This document shows, one piece after another, positions 49,908 through 58,637 of a stretch of 64,000 bases of DNA. The stretch is from the NCBI RefSeq assembly GCF_022346605.1, contig NZ_JAKRNT010000003.1, positions 124,001 to 188,000 on the forward strand. Direction: 5' to 3'. A model generated the notes under the pieces. That model was not told the DNA's origin. It saw nothing but the letters and a program-made list of their open reading frames with translations, and ran no database searches. The stretch's first letter is position 1. The number at the start of each line of letters is the position of its first letter. The stretch comes from Sporosarcina sp. ACRSL (GTDB lineage: Bacteria; Bacillota; Bacilli; Bacillales_A; Planococcaceae). The position numbers were made by a program, and so were the translations under genes.

Positions 49908-51530
49908 TCACACTTCCAACACATGGCCTTTCAATTGTTCGCGCAGAGCGGCTTTGAGGAACTTGCCGACGGATGTTTTTGGCAATTCGTCCATGAACAC
50001 GACGTCGTCTGGAACCCACCACTTTGCAAATTGGTTTTCCAAATAGGCAAGGAGTTCAGCTTTCATCGCTTCGTCTGCCGCTTTCCCTTCCTTCAACACG
50101 ACGCACGCAAGCGGGCGTTCTTGCCATTTTTCATGCGGTACGGCGATGACAGCCGCCTCGAACACAGCCTCATGCGTCATTAACGCATTTTCCAGGTCGA
50201 CGGATGAAATCCATTCGCCGCCACTCTTGATAAGATCCTTCGTCCGATCCATCAATTTCAAATAGCCGATATCCGTCATGACGGCGATGTCTCCCGTGTA
50301 AAGCCAGCCATCCTTGAACGCTTCTTCCGTCCGGTCGTCCTTGTAATATTCACTTGCAATCCAAGGACCGCGTACCGCCAGTTCGCCCATCGTCTTGCCG
50401 TCCCACGGCACTTCGCCGTCTTCATTCACAACTTTCACTTCAAGCCCCGGCATGATCAACCCTTGCAACGCACGGATATCGATCCGTTCGTCCATCGGCA
50501 AATCTTCCATGCCGGACGTATAGACCGATAAGCTGACGAGCGGCGATGTTTCGGTCATTCCATAGCCGACATAGAACGGCACACCAAGTTTCTCTTCGAA
50601 TGCGCGAATCAACCCTTTCGGCGATGCCGATCCCCCACTTACGATGCCACGAACCGAGGAGAGATCCCTTGGATTTTGCTCCTGCTCTTTCAAAACGGCC
50701 AGCCAAATTGTTGGCACTCCAGCCGTCAACGTCACTTTTTCCTGTTCAATCAAATCAAGCAATAGCTGCGGAGTGAAACCTGGCCCTGGAAGTACTTGCG
50801 TTGAGCCGTAGAAAACCGCCGCAAACGGCATCCCCCATGCGTTTACGTGGAACATTGGCACAATTGGCATGATGACATCGCTTTCTCGTAAACCCATCGC
50901 ATCCGCCAAACCAAGCGCGAAACTGTGCAACACGATGCCGCGATGCGAATAGACGACCCCTTTCGGATTGCCTGTCGTTGCAGACGTATAGCACATTCCC
51001 GCGGGTGTATTTTCATCCAAGTCTTCTGGATAATCGTATTGATCCGAAGCCTCCGCAAGCAGCGCCTCATAGGAATGGACATTTGGAAGTGTCGATTCCG
51101 GTACTTCGGTGCTGTCTCCCATAATGACGTAATGTTTCACCGTCTTCAGTAGCGGTGCCAGCTTCTCTAAGTGAGGAAATAGATTATCATCGACGAGCAG
51201 AATTTCATCTTCCGCATGGTTAATGACATACGCGATATGCTCTGGTGATAGACGTATGTTCACCATATGCAAGATGGCGCCTGTACTCGGCACGCCAAAG
51301 TATGCTTCCAAATGGCGATGATGGTTCCAACCGAACGTTCCCACTTTCGTTCCGTGCTTCATACCGAGCTTCGCTAATGCATTGGAAAGTTTTCTCGTCC
51401 GTTTCGCAAATTCACTATACGGAATACGATGGATCGTGTCAGGCCCCGTACGGGAAATGATCAGTTTGTTTGGAAAAAACTGCTCAGCCCTCTTAATGAA
51501 CGATGAAAGTAATAATGGTGTTTGCATCAT
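49908..51530 (-). CDS. Long-chain acyl-CoA ligase (AMP-binding)
   Basis: A 540-residue ANL-superfamily ligase: CYTSATTGNPKGVVYSHRG (ATP loop, near residue 178), GYGMTETSPLVSLS, YTGDIAVM and LMDRTKDLIKSGGEWISSVDLE, and the catalytic Lys in KTSVGKFLKAALR near the C-terminus. It would activate fatty acids for the downstream oxidation enzymes. ATG 51,530 is chosen with AAAAGGGGAG about 9 nt upstream; a longer frame reaches 51,620 without a binding site. Confidence 0.9.
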   Translation of the reverse strand: MMQTPLLLSSFIKRAEQFFPNKLIISRTGPDTIHRIPYSEFAKRTRKLSNALAKLGMKHGTKVGTFGWNHHRHLEAYFGVPSTGAILHMVNIRLSPEHIAYVINHAEDEILLVDDNLFPHLEKLAPLLKTVKHYVIMGDSTEVPESTLPNVHSYEALLAEASDQYDYPEDLDENTPAGMCYTSATTGNPKGVVYSHRGIVLHSFALGLADAMGLRESDVIMPIVPMFHVNAWGMPFAAVFYGSTQVLPGPGFTPQLLLDLIEQEKVTLTAGVPTIWLAVLKEQEQNPRDLSSVRGIVSGGSASPKGLIRAFEEKLGVPFYVGYGMTETSPLVSLSVYTSGMEDLPMDERIDIRALQGLIMPGLEVKVVNEDGEVPWDGKTMGELAVRGPWIASEYYKDDRTEEAFKDGWLYTGDIAVMTDIGYLKLMDRTKDLIKSGGEWISSVDLENALMTHEAVFEAAVIAVPHEKWQERPLACVVLKEGKAADEAMKAELLAYLENQFAKWWVPDDVVFMDELPKTSVGKFLKAALREQLKGHVLEV

Positions 51531-51638
51531 GTAAATCGCTCCCCTTTTGCAATTTATAATGTGAAGCATGTACAACCATTCCCAGCAAGCGCTTGTATCC
51601 ACGCAATCATATGCGGACAAGCTTCCTGCTATTCCCTT

Positions 51639-52787
51639 TTATAGTCCCATATTCTTAGCTATGATCATCTTCATTATTTCATTCGTTCCTGCATAAATCG
51701 AAGCGACCGGGATATCGCGGTATCGCCGCGCGATTTTGTATTCCTCCATATAACCGTATCCTCCGTGCAGTTGCATGCAATCCGCGGAAATTTCCCGCGC
51801 CGTTTCGGTGATCCAATATTTCGCCATTGATACTTTTGACACAACATCCTTGCCGGCCAAATGATCTTCAATGAGCGATTCGAGAAACGTTTTCCCAAGC
51901 TCCACTTTCGTCGCGATTTCCGCAAGCTTGAATTGCGTATTTTGGAATGAACCGATCGGCTTGCCGAACGCCTCCCGCGATTTCACATAGTCGAGCGTCA
52001 TTTCAAGCATATCTTCCGAAGCGATTTGCGCGGATAACGCAACGAGCAACCTTTCCTGCTGGAGCTTTTCCATCAAATAGCTGAAGCCTTTCCCTTCATT
52101 GCCAATCAAATTTTCAACAGGCACTCGGCAATCCTCGAAATAGAGCTCCGCCGTATCTTGCGAATGCATGCCGACCTTATCAAGTTTACGCCCTTTCGTG
52201 AAACCAGGCGTCCCCTCCTCAATCATGAGCAAGCTGATCCCCCGATGTTTCGGCTCCGCCTTCGGGTCCGTCTTCACGACGACGAGGAACAGATTCCCGT
52301 TCACGCCATTCGTAATAAACGTCTTCTGTCCGTTCACGACATAATGATCCCCGTCTTTGATGGCAGTCGTCCGGATATTGGCGAGATCCGAACCGGTTCC
52401 AGGCTCTGTCATCGCAACTGCTGTAATAAAATCTGCAGTAATGCATCCCGGCAGCCAGCGCTTCTTCTGCTCTTCCGTCCCGTACGATTCGATATACGGA
52501 ACGACGATATCATTATGTAGGCCAACTCCTGTTAGCCCCGCGCCGACACGTTCCATCTCCTCACCGATAATGACTCCATAGCTGAAGTCGAGACCGAGAC
52601 CTCCGTATTGCTCTTCCACTTGCGGACAAAGGAACCCCATTTCCCCGAGCTTTCGCCAAAAGCTGATAGGGATGAGCCGATCCTTCTCCCATTGTTCGTA
52701 ATGGGGAACCGCTTCCTTTGAGAGGAACTTCCGGAGCGTCTCCCTGAATAGGACATGTTCATCTGTTTCATAGCGATAGCGCGCCAT
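51639..52787 (-). CDS. Acyl-CoA dehydrogenase
   Basis: A 382-residue flavoprotein dehydrogenase: FLCPQVEEQYGGLGLDFSY, ITAVAMTEPGTGSDLANIRTTA (FAD/substrate), VNGQKTFITNGVNG and the C-terminal LHGGYGYMEEYKIARRYRDIPVASIYAGTNEIMKMIIAKNM, in which the position usually held by the catalytic base lies near YAGTNE. It catalyses the first step of beta-oxidation. Confidence 0.92.
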   Translation of the reverse strand: MARYRYETDEHVLFRETLRKFLSKEAVPHYEQWEKDRLIPISFWRKLGEMGFLCPQVEEQYGGLGLDFSYGVIIGEEMERVGAGLTGVGLHNDIVVPYIESYGTEEQKKRWLPGCITADFITAVAMTEPGTGSDLANIRTTAIKDGDHYVVNGQKTFITNGVNGNLFLVVVKTDPKAEPKHRGISLLMIEEGTPGFTKGRKLDKVGMHSQDTAELYFEDCRVPVENLIGNEGKGFSYLMEKLQQERLLVALSAQIASEDMLEMTLDYVKSREAFGKPIGSFQNTQFKLAEIATKVELGKTFLESLIEDHLAGKDVVSKVSMAKYWITETAREISADCMQLHGGYGYMEEYKIARRYRDIPVASIYAGTNEIMKMIIAKNMGL

Positions 52788-52802
52788 ACAAAATCCCCCC
52801 TC

Positions 52803-53573
52803 TTATTTCGGTTGCATGCGAATTGCTCCGTCGAGCCTGATCGTTTCCCCGTTCAGCAGTGGATTTGTAAAGATGCTTTCGACGAGCTTTGCGTATTCTT
52901 CGGGACGACCGAGCCGTTTCGGGAATAGCGTCAATTCCTCAAGACCCTTACGCGCAGGCTCAGGAAGACCAGCAAAAAGAGGTGTTTCAACGAGACCCGG
53001 TGCAATACTCATGACACGAATACCGAATCCGGCGAATTCACGGGCGATCGGCAATGTCATACCGACAACCCCACCTTTTGATGCACTATACGCCGCCTGC
53101 CCAATTTGCCCCTCGAATGCGGCCACGGATGCAGTGTTCACGATGACGCCACGTTCCCCTTCCGCATTCGGCTCGTTTTCCATCATCGCGGCAGCTGCGA
53201 CACGGATGACATTAAAAGTGCCCGTCAAATTGACGCGGATCACTTGCTCAAAACGCTCAAGTAGCATCGGTCCTCCTTTTGACACGACTTTTCCGGGCGT
53301 TGCAATGCCTGCGCAATTGACGACGGCATTCACCTTCCCGAAAACAGATAAAACTTCCGCTACATTCCCTTCCACATCTTCAGCGCTTGCCACATCTGTC
53401 TTCAGGAATAAAACATGGTCTCCCCCTAGCTCGTTGACCAAGGCGTTTCCACGTTCTTCGTTCCTATCAAAGATAGCGACTTTACCCCCAGCCGCAACAA
53501 TCCTCCGAGTCGTTGCTTCCCCTAAACCGGAAGCGCCTCCGGTGACGATTGCAATAATGTCATGCATTTCCAT
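52803..53573 (-). CDS. Short-chain dehydrogenase (3-hydroxyacyl-CoA dehydrogenase type)
   Basis: A 256-residue SDR: IAIVTGGASGLGEATTRRIVAAGG (NAD site), NCAGIATPGKVVSKGG, Ser in IVNTASVAAFEGQIGQAAYSASKGGV with Tyr and Lys of the catalytic motif. It resembles HSD17B10-like 3-hydroxyacyl-CoA dehydrogenases and could replace FadB-type activity here. It is 15 bp upstream of the acyl-CoA dehydrogenase gene. Confidence 0.88.
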   Translation of the reverse strand: MEMHDIIAIVTGGASGLGEATTRRIVAAGGKVAIFDRNEERGNALVNELGGDHVLFLKTDVASAEDVEGNVAEVLSVFGKVNAVVNCAGIATPGKVVSKGGPMLLERFEQVIRVNLTGTFNVIRVAAAAMMENEPNAEGERGVIVNTASVAAFEGQIGQAAYSASKGGVVGMTLPIAREFAGFGIRVMSIAPGLVETPLFAGLPEPARKGLEELTLFPKRLGRPEEYAKLVESIFTNPLLNGETIRLDGAIRMQPK

Positions 53574-53600
53574 CTGTCCGTACCCCCTTTATGTAAAACG

Positions 53601-54749
53601 TTATAACCTTTCAATAATTGTTGCGTTTGCCATTCCCATTCCTTCGCAAATGGCGAGCAGTCCGTATCTTCCGCCCGTGCGTTGCAACTCGTTCACCATG
53701 GACACGAGTAATTTCGTTCCCGTTGCGCCAAGCGGATGGCCAAGTGCGATCGCTCCTCCGTTCGGGTTCAACTTTTCAGGATCAGCGTTTGTTTCCCTCA
53801 ACCATGCGAGCGGGACTGGAGCAAATGCTTCATTCACTTCATAGACGTCCATATCTTCAATTGACAGTCCCGCCTTCAACAAAACCTTCTTCGTCGCTTC
53901 AATCGGACCCGTCAACATCAATGTAGGATCGGAACCAACAACCGTACGGGCGACAATCCTTGCGAGCGGCCTTACCCCAAGTTCCTCCGCCTTTTCCTTC
54001 GACATGAGCAGGACAGCGGACGCTCCGTCACTCATTTGACTTGCATTTCCTGCGGTGATGGCACCGTTTTCATCGAACACCGTTTTCAGTCCCGCAAGTG
54101 CTTCAGGTGTTGTGTCCGGACGCGGGCCTTCATCCCTCGCGACGGTTTCAACTGAACCATCGACGCGATTCACCTCAACCGGCACGATTTCGTCATTGAA
54201 TTTACCTTCTTCAATGGCTCGGATTGTCTTCTGATGGCTTTCGTACGCGAAGCGATCAAGCTCTTCTCTTGACAGTCCCCATTTTGCCGCAATACGCTCC
54301 GCTGATAGCCCTTGGTTGATGATTTCATGCTTTTCCGTTAGCTTCGGGCTCGGTTTGGCGTCCCCCATGTTCGAAAACATCGGCGCCCTTGTCATACTTT
54401 CGACGCCCCCGGCAACTACGATGTCCATATCCCCTGCTGCAATTGCTTGCGAAGCAAAGTGGACCGCCTGCTGACTCGATCCGCATTGGCGGTCGATTGT
54501 GACGCCCGGAACGTGGATAGGAAACCCTGCAATCAAAGCTGCTGTCCGCGCAATATTGCCCCCTTGTTCACCCGACTGCGTGACACAGCCGAGAATGACA
54601 TCCTCCACATCTCCTTTATCGATTCCCGCGCGTGTAATCAGTTCTTCGAGAACGACAGCCGCCAGCTCATCCGGTCGATATTCCGAATAACCGCCTTTCC
54701 GTCTCGCTACCGCGGTTCGCACCCCTTCGACAATGACAACTTCCCTCAT
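53601..54749 (-). CDS. Acetyl-CoA C-acyltransferase (thiolase)
   Basis: A 382-residue thiolase: VEGVRTAVARRKGGYSEYRPDELA, VTIDRQCGSSQQAVHFAS (active-site Cys), AVGGVESMTRAP, NPNGGAIALGHPLGATG (His) and the C-terminal ICEGMGMANATIIERL (second Cys). It cleaves 3-ketoacyl-CoA to acetyl-CoA plus a shorter acyl-CoA. It could also finish the 3-oxoadipyl-CoA step of the aromatic pathway at 30-37 kb. First gene of the minus-strand operon. Confidence 0.92.
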   Translation of the reverse strand: MREVVIVEGVRTAVARRKGGYSEYRPDELAAVVLEELITRAGIDKGDVEDVILGCVTQSGEQGGNIARTAALIAGFPIHVPGVTIDRQCGSSQQAVHFASQAIAAGDMDIVVAGGVESMTRAPMFSNMGDAKPSPKLTEKHEIINQGLSAERIAAKWGLSREELDRFAYESHQKTIRAIEEGKFNDEIVPVEVNRVDGSVETVARDEGPRPDTTPEALAGLKTVFDENGAITAGNASQMSDGASAVLLMSKEKAEELGVRPLARIVARTVVGSDPTLMLTGPIEATKKVLLKAGLSIEDMDVYEVNEAFAPVPLAWLRETNADPEKLNPNGGAIALGHPLGATGTKLLVSMVNELQRTGGRYGLLAICEGMGMANATIIERL

Positions 54750-54948
54750 ATCGGCACCCCATTCTCTGAATTGATTGATAGTTCGTATAGTTATAGCTTA
54801 CAGGAAAGCGATCCCAATATCCATAGCGTTTTCAACGGTTCTAGGTAGGAATCGGTCTCAAGTCGTAGACGGAAATCCGCATTGCGCCCGTTTGGATGAA
54901 ACGAAACACATTGTAAGATGTAGATACAACGAAAGGAGGAACAACAAT

Positions 54949-55302
54949 ATGAAAAAATTTGGTCTTGTGACACTCGGTATAGTGGCAGCGATCGTTGTTC
55001 TCGCAAACTTAGGGTCAATTTTGGCGCTAGCCATTTCCGGTGCGATTGCTTTTGCAGGGTTCCATTATTACAGGAAGACTGATTCGACATTCTTGAAGGT
55101 GTTTTGGGGAATCGTGTTGGTCATCGGATTGGTGACAGCCGTTTCAAATGTGCCTGCGTTCATCGGCATCATCGCATTGCTCGGTGTCTACTACGTATGG
55201 CGTAATTGGAATGAACGCCCGAATGACAATGTAATTGAAGCAAAGTATTCCGACGATCCGTTCGTGAACTTCGAACGTCAATGGGATGAAATCACAAAAT
55301 AA
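54949..55302 (+). CDS. LiaI-like small membrane protein
   Basis: A 117-residue protein with three to four hydrophobic segments (LVTLGIVAAIVVLANLGSILAL, AISGAIAFAGFHYY, VFWGIVLVIGLVTAVSNV, FIGIIALLGVYYVW) and an acidic tail. It is in the position and of the type of LiaI, the membrane partner of LiaH in Bacillus envelope-stress loci. ATG 54,949 has GAAAGGAGGAACAAC upstream; an in-frame upstream extension lacks a site. Confidence 0.75.
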   Translation: MKKFGLVTLGIVAAIVVLANLGSILALAISGAIAFAGFHYYRKTDSTFLKVFWGIVLVIGLVTAVSNVPAFIGIIALLGVYYVWRNWNERPNDNVIEAKYSDDPFVNFERQWDEITK

Positions 55303-55315
55303 GGAGGAAACTACA

Positions 55316-55954
55316 ATGAGTACATTATGGAACAGATTGAAATATACGGTGCAAGCGGATTTGCATGCTGCGCTAGATAAAAAGGAAGCGAAAAATCCGA
55401 TTGCGATGTTGAACCAGTACGTCAAGGAAGCGGAGAAACAAACTGAAGCTGTTGGCAAGTTGTTGGAGCGTCAAGGGAAGTTGAAAGTTGAACTTGAAAA
55501 GGAGTTCACGGAAGCTGAAACGATGCTCGAAAAACGCCGTCGTCAATTGGAGCTCGCCCAGTCGACAGGCGAAGAAGATTTAGTCGCGTTCGCGCAAGAT
55601 GAAGTCCGTGCATATGAGACGCGTTCAAACGAATTGGCGAGAAGCATTGCCGAAGCCGCGCAAGAATTGTTCGCCTTGGAGCGGAAATTTGAGGAAATGA
55701 AACATAAAGTGAAAGATATGAAAGTCCGCCAGCTTCAATTGATGGGGAAAGAAAACGTCACACGCGCCCATCGCCACATGGACCAATTCATCTCCCCCGA
55801 AACTGGCGACAAGCAACTTTCAAGCGTTGATGAAATGAATTCGTATATTGAAAATCTTGGTGGTAAGATTAATCGTGAGCATGAAGTATCCTCGATGGAA
55901 CGTAGATTGGAATTACTAGAAAAAAATGCCGCATCTACTAACGAAGTTGTGTAA
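55316..55954 (+). CDS. liaH: PspA/IM30-family protein (LiaH)
   Basis: A 212-residue phage-shock-protein homologue: LWNRLKYTVQADLHAALDKKEAKNPIAMLNQYVKEAEKQ, then long coiled-coil helices (AVGKLLERQGKLKVELEKEFTEAETMLEKRRRQLELAQ, EEMKHKVKDMKVRQLQLMGKENVTRAHRHM). LiaH protects the membrane and is strongly induced by cell-wall antibiotics. AAGGAGGAAACTAC before the ATG; 13 bp after the LiaI-like gene. Confidence 0.92.
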   Translation: MSTLWNRLKYTVQADLHAALDKKEAKNPIAMLNQYVKEAEKQTEAVGKLLERQGKLKVELEKEFTEAETMLEKRRRQLELAQSTGEEDLVAFAQDEVRAYETRSNELARSIAEAAQELFALERKFEEMKHKVKDMKVRQLQLMGKENVTRAHRHMDQFISPETGDKQLSSVDEMNSYIENLGGKINREHEVSSMERRLELLEKNAASTNEVV

Positions 55955-56003
55955 AATAGAAGTAGATATCACTTGCAGAGATTTATGATCACTAACATTT
56001 AAA

Positions 56004-56030
56004 ATGGGAAGGTATCTCGCCTTCCCTCTT
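56004..56030 (+). terminator. Weak hairpin between liaH and liaF
   Basis: GGGAAGG (56006-56012) pairs with CCTTCCC (56020-56026), with a 7-nt loop and a short pyrimidine-rich tail (TCTTCC). In B. subtilis a leaky terminator separates liaIH from liaGFSR; this may do the same. Confidence 0.5.
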
Positions 56031-56059
56031 CCATCTGACATCAAGAAGGGGGCATTACA

Positions 56060-56761
56060 ATGAATCAAATGGATACGAATAAGATGACGTTTTGGGTTGT
56101 GGCTTTTCTTGCGCTCTTTTTCATTGAGTCCACTTTCCTTTCGAATGGCAATATCATCTTCCTCCTTCTCGGTGCCGGATTCGCATATTTCGGATTCAAG
56201 AAGCGTTCAAAATGGATGACCTTCTTAGGTCTTTTCTTCATCGTTATGGCGTTGATGACGTTGTGGAGCTTGCGCCTGTTATTGTTGGCCGGGTTCATTT
56301 ACGTTTTATATCACTTATGGAAAGGGATGCCTGCGGAGCAGATGATGCGTCCGCTGAAAGAGTTTCAAAAAGAGACGCCGAACGGCATTTGGAAAAACAA
56401 ATTGTTTTCCGTCCAGGCTTCCCCCTTCTCCTCATATGAATGGGAAGACGTACAAATCCAAGGCTTTTTCGGGGACATTCACGTCGATGTGACCGACACA
56501 GTCCTTCCGAAAGGGACATCATTCATTGCGATTCGACAAGGATTCGGGCGGATCAAAGTTGACCTGCCTTACGAAATTCCTGTCCGCATCCATTACACTA
56601 CCTTGTTTGGCGAAGCGCGGATTCTTGACATCAGTCCGAAGCGGATGATCAATGAAACGCTTCATTATAAAGAAGGCTATGATACGGACATCGGGGATCG
56701 GGCAGAGCTGATCATCTCCCTATCTACGTGGATTGGGGATATTGAGGTGGTGCGGAAATGA
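56060..56761 (+). CDS. liaF: LiaF-like membrane regulator
   Basis: A 233-residue protein with four hydrophobic segments in residues 8-100 (FWVVAFLALFFIESTFL, NIIFLLLGAGFAYFGF, WMTFLGLFFIVMALMTLW, LLLLAGFIYVLYHLW) and a C-terminal beta-rich domain typical of LiaF. LiaF is the specific inhibitor of the LiaS kinase. Overlaps liaS by 4 bp. Confidence 0.88.
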   Translation: MNQMDTNKMTFWVVAFLALFFIESTFLSNGNIIFLLLGAGFAYFGFKKRSKWMTFLGLFFIVMALMTLWSLRLLLLAGFIYVLYHLWKGMPAEQMMRPLKEFQKETPNGIWKNKLFSVQASPFSSYEWEDVQIQGFFGDIHVDVTDTVLPKGTSFIAIRQGFGRIKVDLPYEIPVRIHYTTLFGEARILDISPKRMINETLHYKEGYDTDIGDRAELIISLSTWIGDIEVVRK

Positions 56762-57804
56762 AGAACTTCTTTGGCCGCAGCCTCTTTCTGTCCCTTATTT
56801 TCATAGCAATTGCTGCACTTTATTTTTACTCGCTCATTGACGTCCCGTTAAGTGAAAGTTGGTTAATCTTTTACGGCATCCAATATGCGAACGTGCCTTT
56901 AGGCGTTTGGATCATTTTCACTTGCATTGCGTTAGGTACTGCTATTGCAGGCTGGATGGGCGGTATTGGCCGGTCAAGGGAAAAGGTGATTGAACAACAG
57001 CTAACGGGATTGATTCAAAATGAAGAGATTGTGAAAATCACGAAATCATTTTCCCCGAAGATTGATAGAACGCTTGAAGACGTCTCCAATATTTTGATGA
57101 CGCAGCGAAAAAGCTTACAGCGAATTACAGATGAACGTGCGGAAGCGCAAGAAAAATTAATACAAGAGCAGATTGTACAGGAACGGCAACGGCTCGCTCG
57201 AGAACTCCATGATTCGGTTTCCCAGCAGTTGTTTGCCGCTTCGATGCTCATGTCTGCCATCAACGAGCAGGAGCACGAACAGAATATGCAAAAGCCGCTT
57301 TTTCAAGTGGAGCGGATGGTGCAACAGGCTCAGCTTGAGATGAGGGCATTGCTGCTTCATTTGCGCCCTGCCGCCTTGAATGATAAATCACTTGCAGAAG
57401 GTCTTGAAGATCTGTTAGTTGAATTAAAAGAGAAAGTCTCGTTTGATATCCGCTATCGACTCGAGGAAGTATCTTTGTCTAAAGGAGCGGAGGATCATTT
57501 ATTCCGCATTGCGCAGGAAACGTTGTCGAATACGTTGCGCCATGCGCAGGCAACGGAAGTCAATGTCCTTTTCGTCGAACGGGACGACCTCGCCATTTTC
57601 CGCGTGCAAGATAATGGGGTCGGCTTCGAGGAATCAGATAGTAAAGGCGGTTCATATGGATTGCAAAACGTGAAGGAACGGGCGATTGAAATCGGCGGCA
57701 CATGCAAAATCGTTTCGGTCCCTTCGCAAGGTACGATTGTGGAAGTGAAGCTGCCTATCAAAAAGGGGGATGAACCGGATGATTCGGATTCTATTGGCGG
57801 ATGA
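56758..57804 (+). CDS. liaS: LiaS sensor histidine kinase
   Basis: A 348-residue kinase with two membrane helices and a short extracellular loop, dimerisation His in QERQRLARELHDSVSQQLFAASM, and HATPase motifs (FRIAQETLSNTLRHAQ, VQDNGVGFEESD, YGLQNVKERA). NarL-type HisKA_3 kinase; the pair senses cell-wall stress. Overlaps liaR by 26 bp. Confidence 0.93.
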   Translation: MKNFFGRSLFLSLIFIAIAALYFYSLIDVPLSESWLIFYGIQYANVPLGVWIIFTCIALGTAIAGWMGGIGRSREKVIEQQLTGLIQNEEIVKITKSFSPKIDRTLEDVSNILMTQRKSLQRITDERAEAQEKLIQEQIVQERQRLARELHDSVSQQLFAASMLMSAINEQEHEQNMQKPLFQVERMVQQAQLEMRALLLHLRPAALNDKSLAEGLEDLLVELKEKVSFDIRYRLEEVSLSKGAEDHLFRIAQETLSNTLRHAQATEVNVLFVERDDLAIFRVQDNGVGFEESDSKGGSYGLQNVKERAIEIGGTCKIVSVPSQGTIVEVKLPIKKGDEPDDSDSIGG

Positions 57805-58411
57805 TCATGAAATGGTGCGGATTGGCGTGTCCGCGTATTTACAGACCCAGCCGGACATGGAAGTGGTCGGCGAAGCGGTCAACGGGAAGGAAGCTGTCGA
57901 AAAGGCGCTCGCATTGCGACCTGACATCATTTTGATGGATATGGTCATGCCGGAAATGAACGGTGCTGAGGCAACTGCTGAAATCATCAAGCAATGGCCC
58001 GAAGCGAAAATCGTCATCGTCACGAGTTTCCTTGATGATGACAAAGTGTATCCCGCACTCGAAGCCGGCGCGATCAGCTACATATTGAAGACTTCGAATG
58101 CTAAACGGATTGCGGAAGCTATCCGCGAAACGTTGAAGGGGCAAACTGTATTGGAGCCTGAAGTGACGTCGAAAATGATGCAGAAGATGCGTTCTGGCAA
58201 CGGGCGCCAACTCCATGACGAGCTGACAGAGCGGGAATTGGAGATCCTTCTTTTATTAGCAAAAGGGAAAACAAATCAGGAGATCGCTGACGACTTATTT
58301 ATCGCGTTGAAGACTGTGAAAACGCATGTGAGCAATCTTTTGTCGAAGCTTGAAGTGCAGGATCGAACGCAAGCGGTAATTTATGCGTTTAAGAATAATC
58401 TTGTGGAATGA
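57779..58411 (+). CDS. liaR: LiaR response regulator
   Basis: A 210-residue NarL/FixJ-family regulator: receiver MIRILLADDHEMVRIGVSAYL with phospho-Asp in DIILMDMVMPEMNG, and LuxR-type helix-turn-helix (LTERELEILLLLAKGKTNQEIADDLFIALKTVKTHVSNLLSKLEV). ATG 57,779 is chosen with AAGGGGG 9 nt upstream; the ATG at 57,770 abuts it. Confidence 0.93.
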   Translation: MIRILLADDHEMVRIGVSAYLQTQPDMEVVGEAVNGKEAVEKALALRPDIILMDMVMPEMNGAEATAEIIKQWPEAKIVIVTSFLDDDKVYPALEAGAISYILKTSNAKRIAEAIRETLKGQTVLEPEVTSKMMQKMRSGNGRQLHDELTERELEILLLLAKGKTNQEIADDLFIALKTVKTHVSNLLSKLEVQDRTQAVIYAFKNNLVE

Positions 58412-58438
58412 AATGTATTAGGTCAAAGGTCACAAAAT

Positions 58439-58535
58439 GAGCATAACTATGTAAAAGCTGCGCATATCTGGGCTGAAGTTGCGCATAACTTGCGGAGTTT
58501 GCGCCATAACTGACTTGAAGTTGCGCAAAACAAGT
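58439..58535 (+). repeat. Array of 21-bp units with core GCGCATAACT
   Basis: Units start at about 58439 (GCATAACT), 58460 (GCGCATATCT), 58481 (GCGCATAACT), 58501 (GCGCCATAACT) and 58523 (GCGCAAAAC). The separation is 20-22 bp, mostly 21. The spacers carry GAAGTT or AAAGCT. It is a different core from the TTATCACC family but has the same period, in the gap between liaR and the channel gene. Confidence 0.8.
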
Positions 58536-58586
58536 TGAAAGATACGTATAACTTCCTTTCATGACGACATGAATTACAATAAACAA

Positions 58587-58632
58587 TAAAAAACCTACCC
58601 CACCACCGGATGTCCGATGGATGGGGCAGTTT
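58587..58632 (-). terminator. Terminator of the mechanosensitive-channel-family gene
   Basis: CCCCACC-ACCGGATG pairs imperfectly with CCGATGGATGGGG in a long stem; the minus-strand copy ends in TTTTTTATT. It follows the channel gene stop. Confidence 0.75.
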
Positions 58633-58637
58633 TACGT

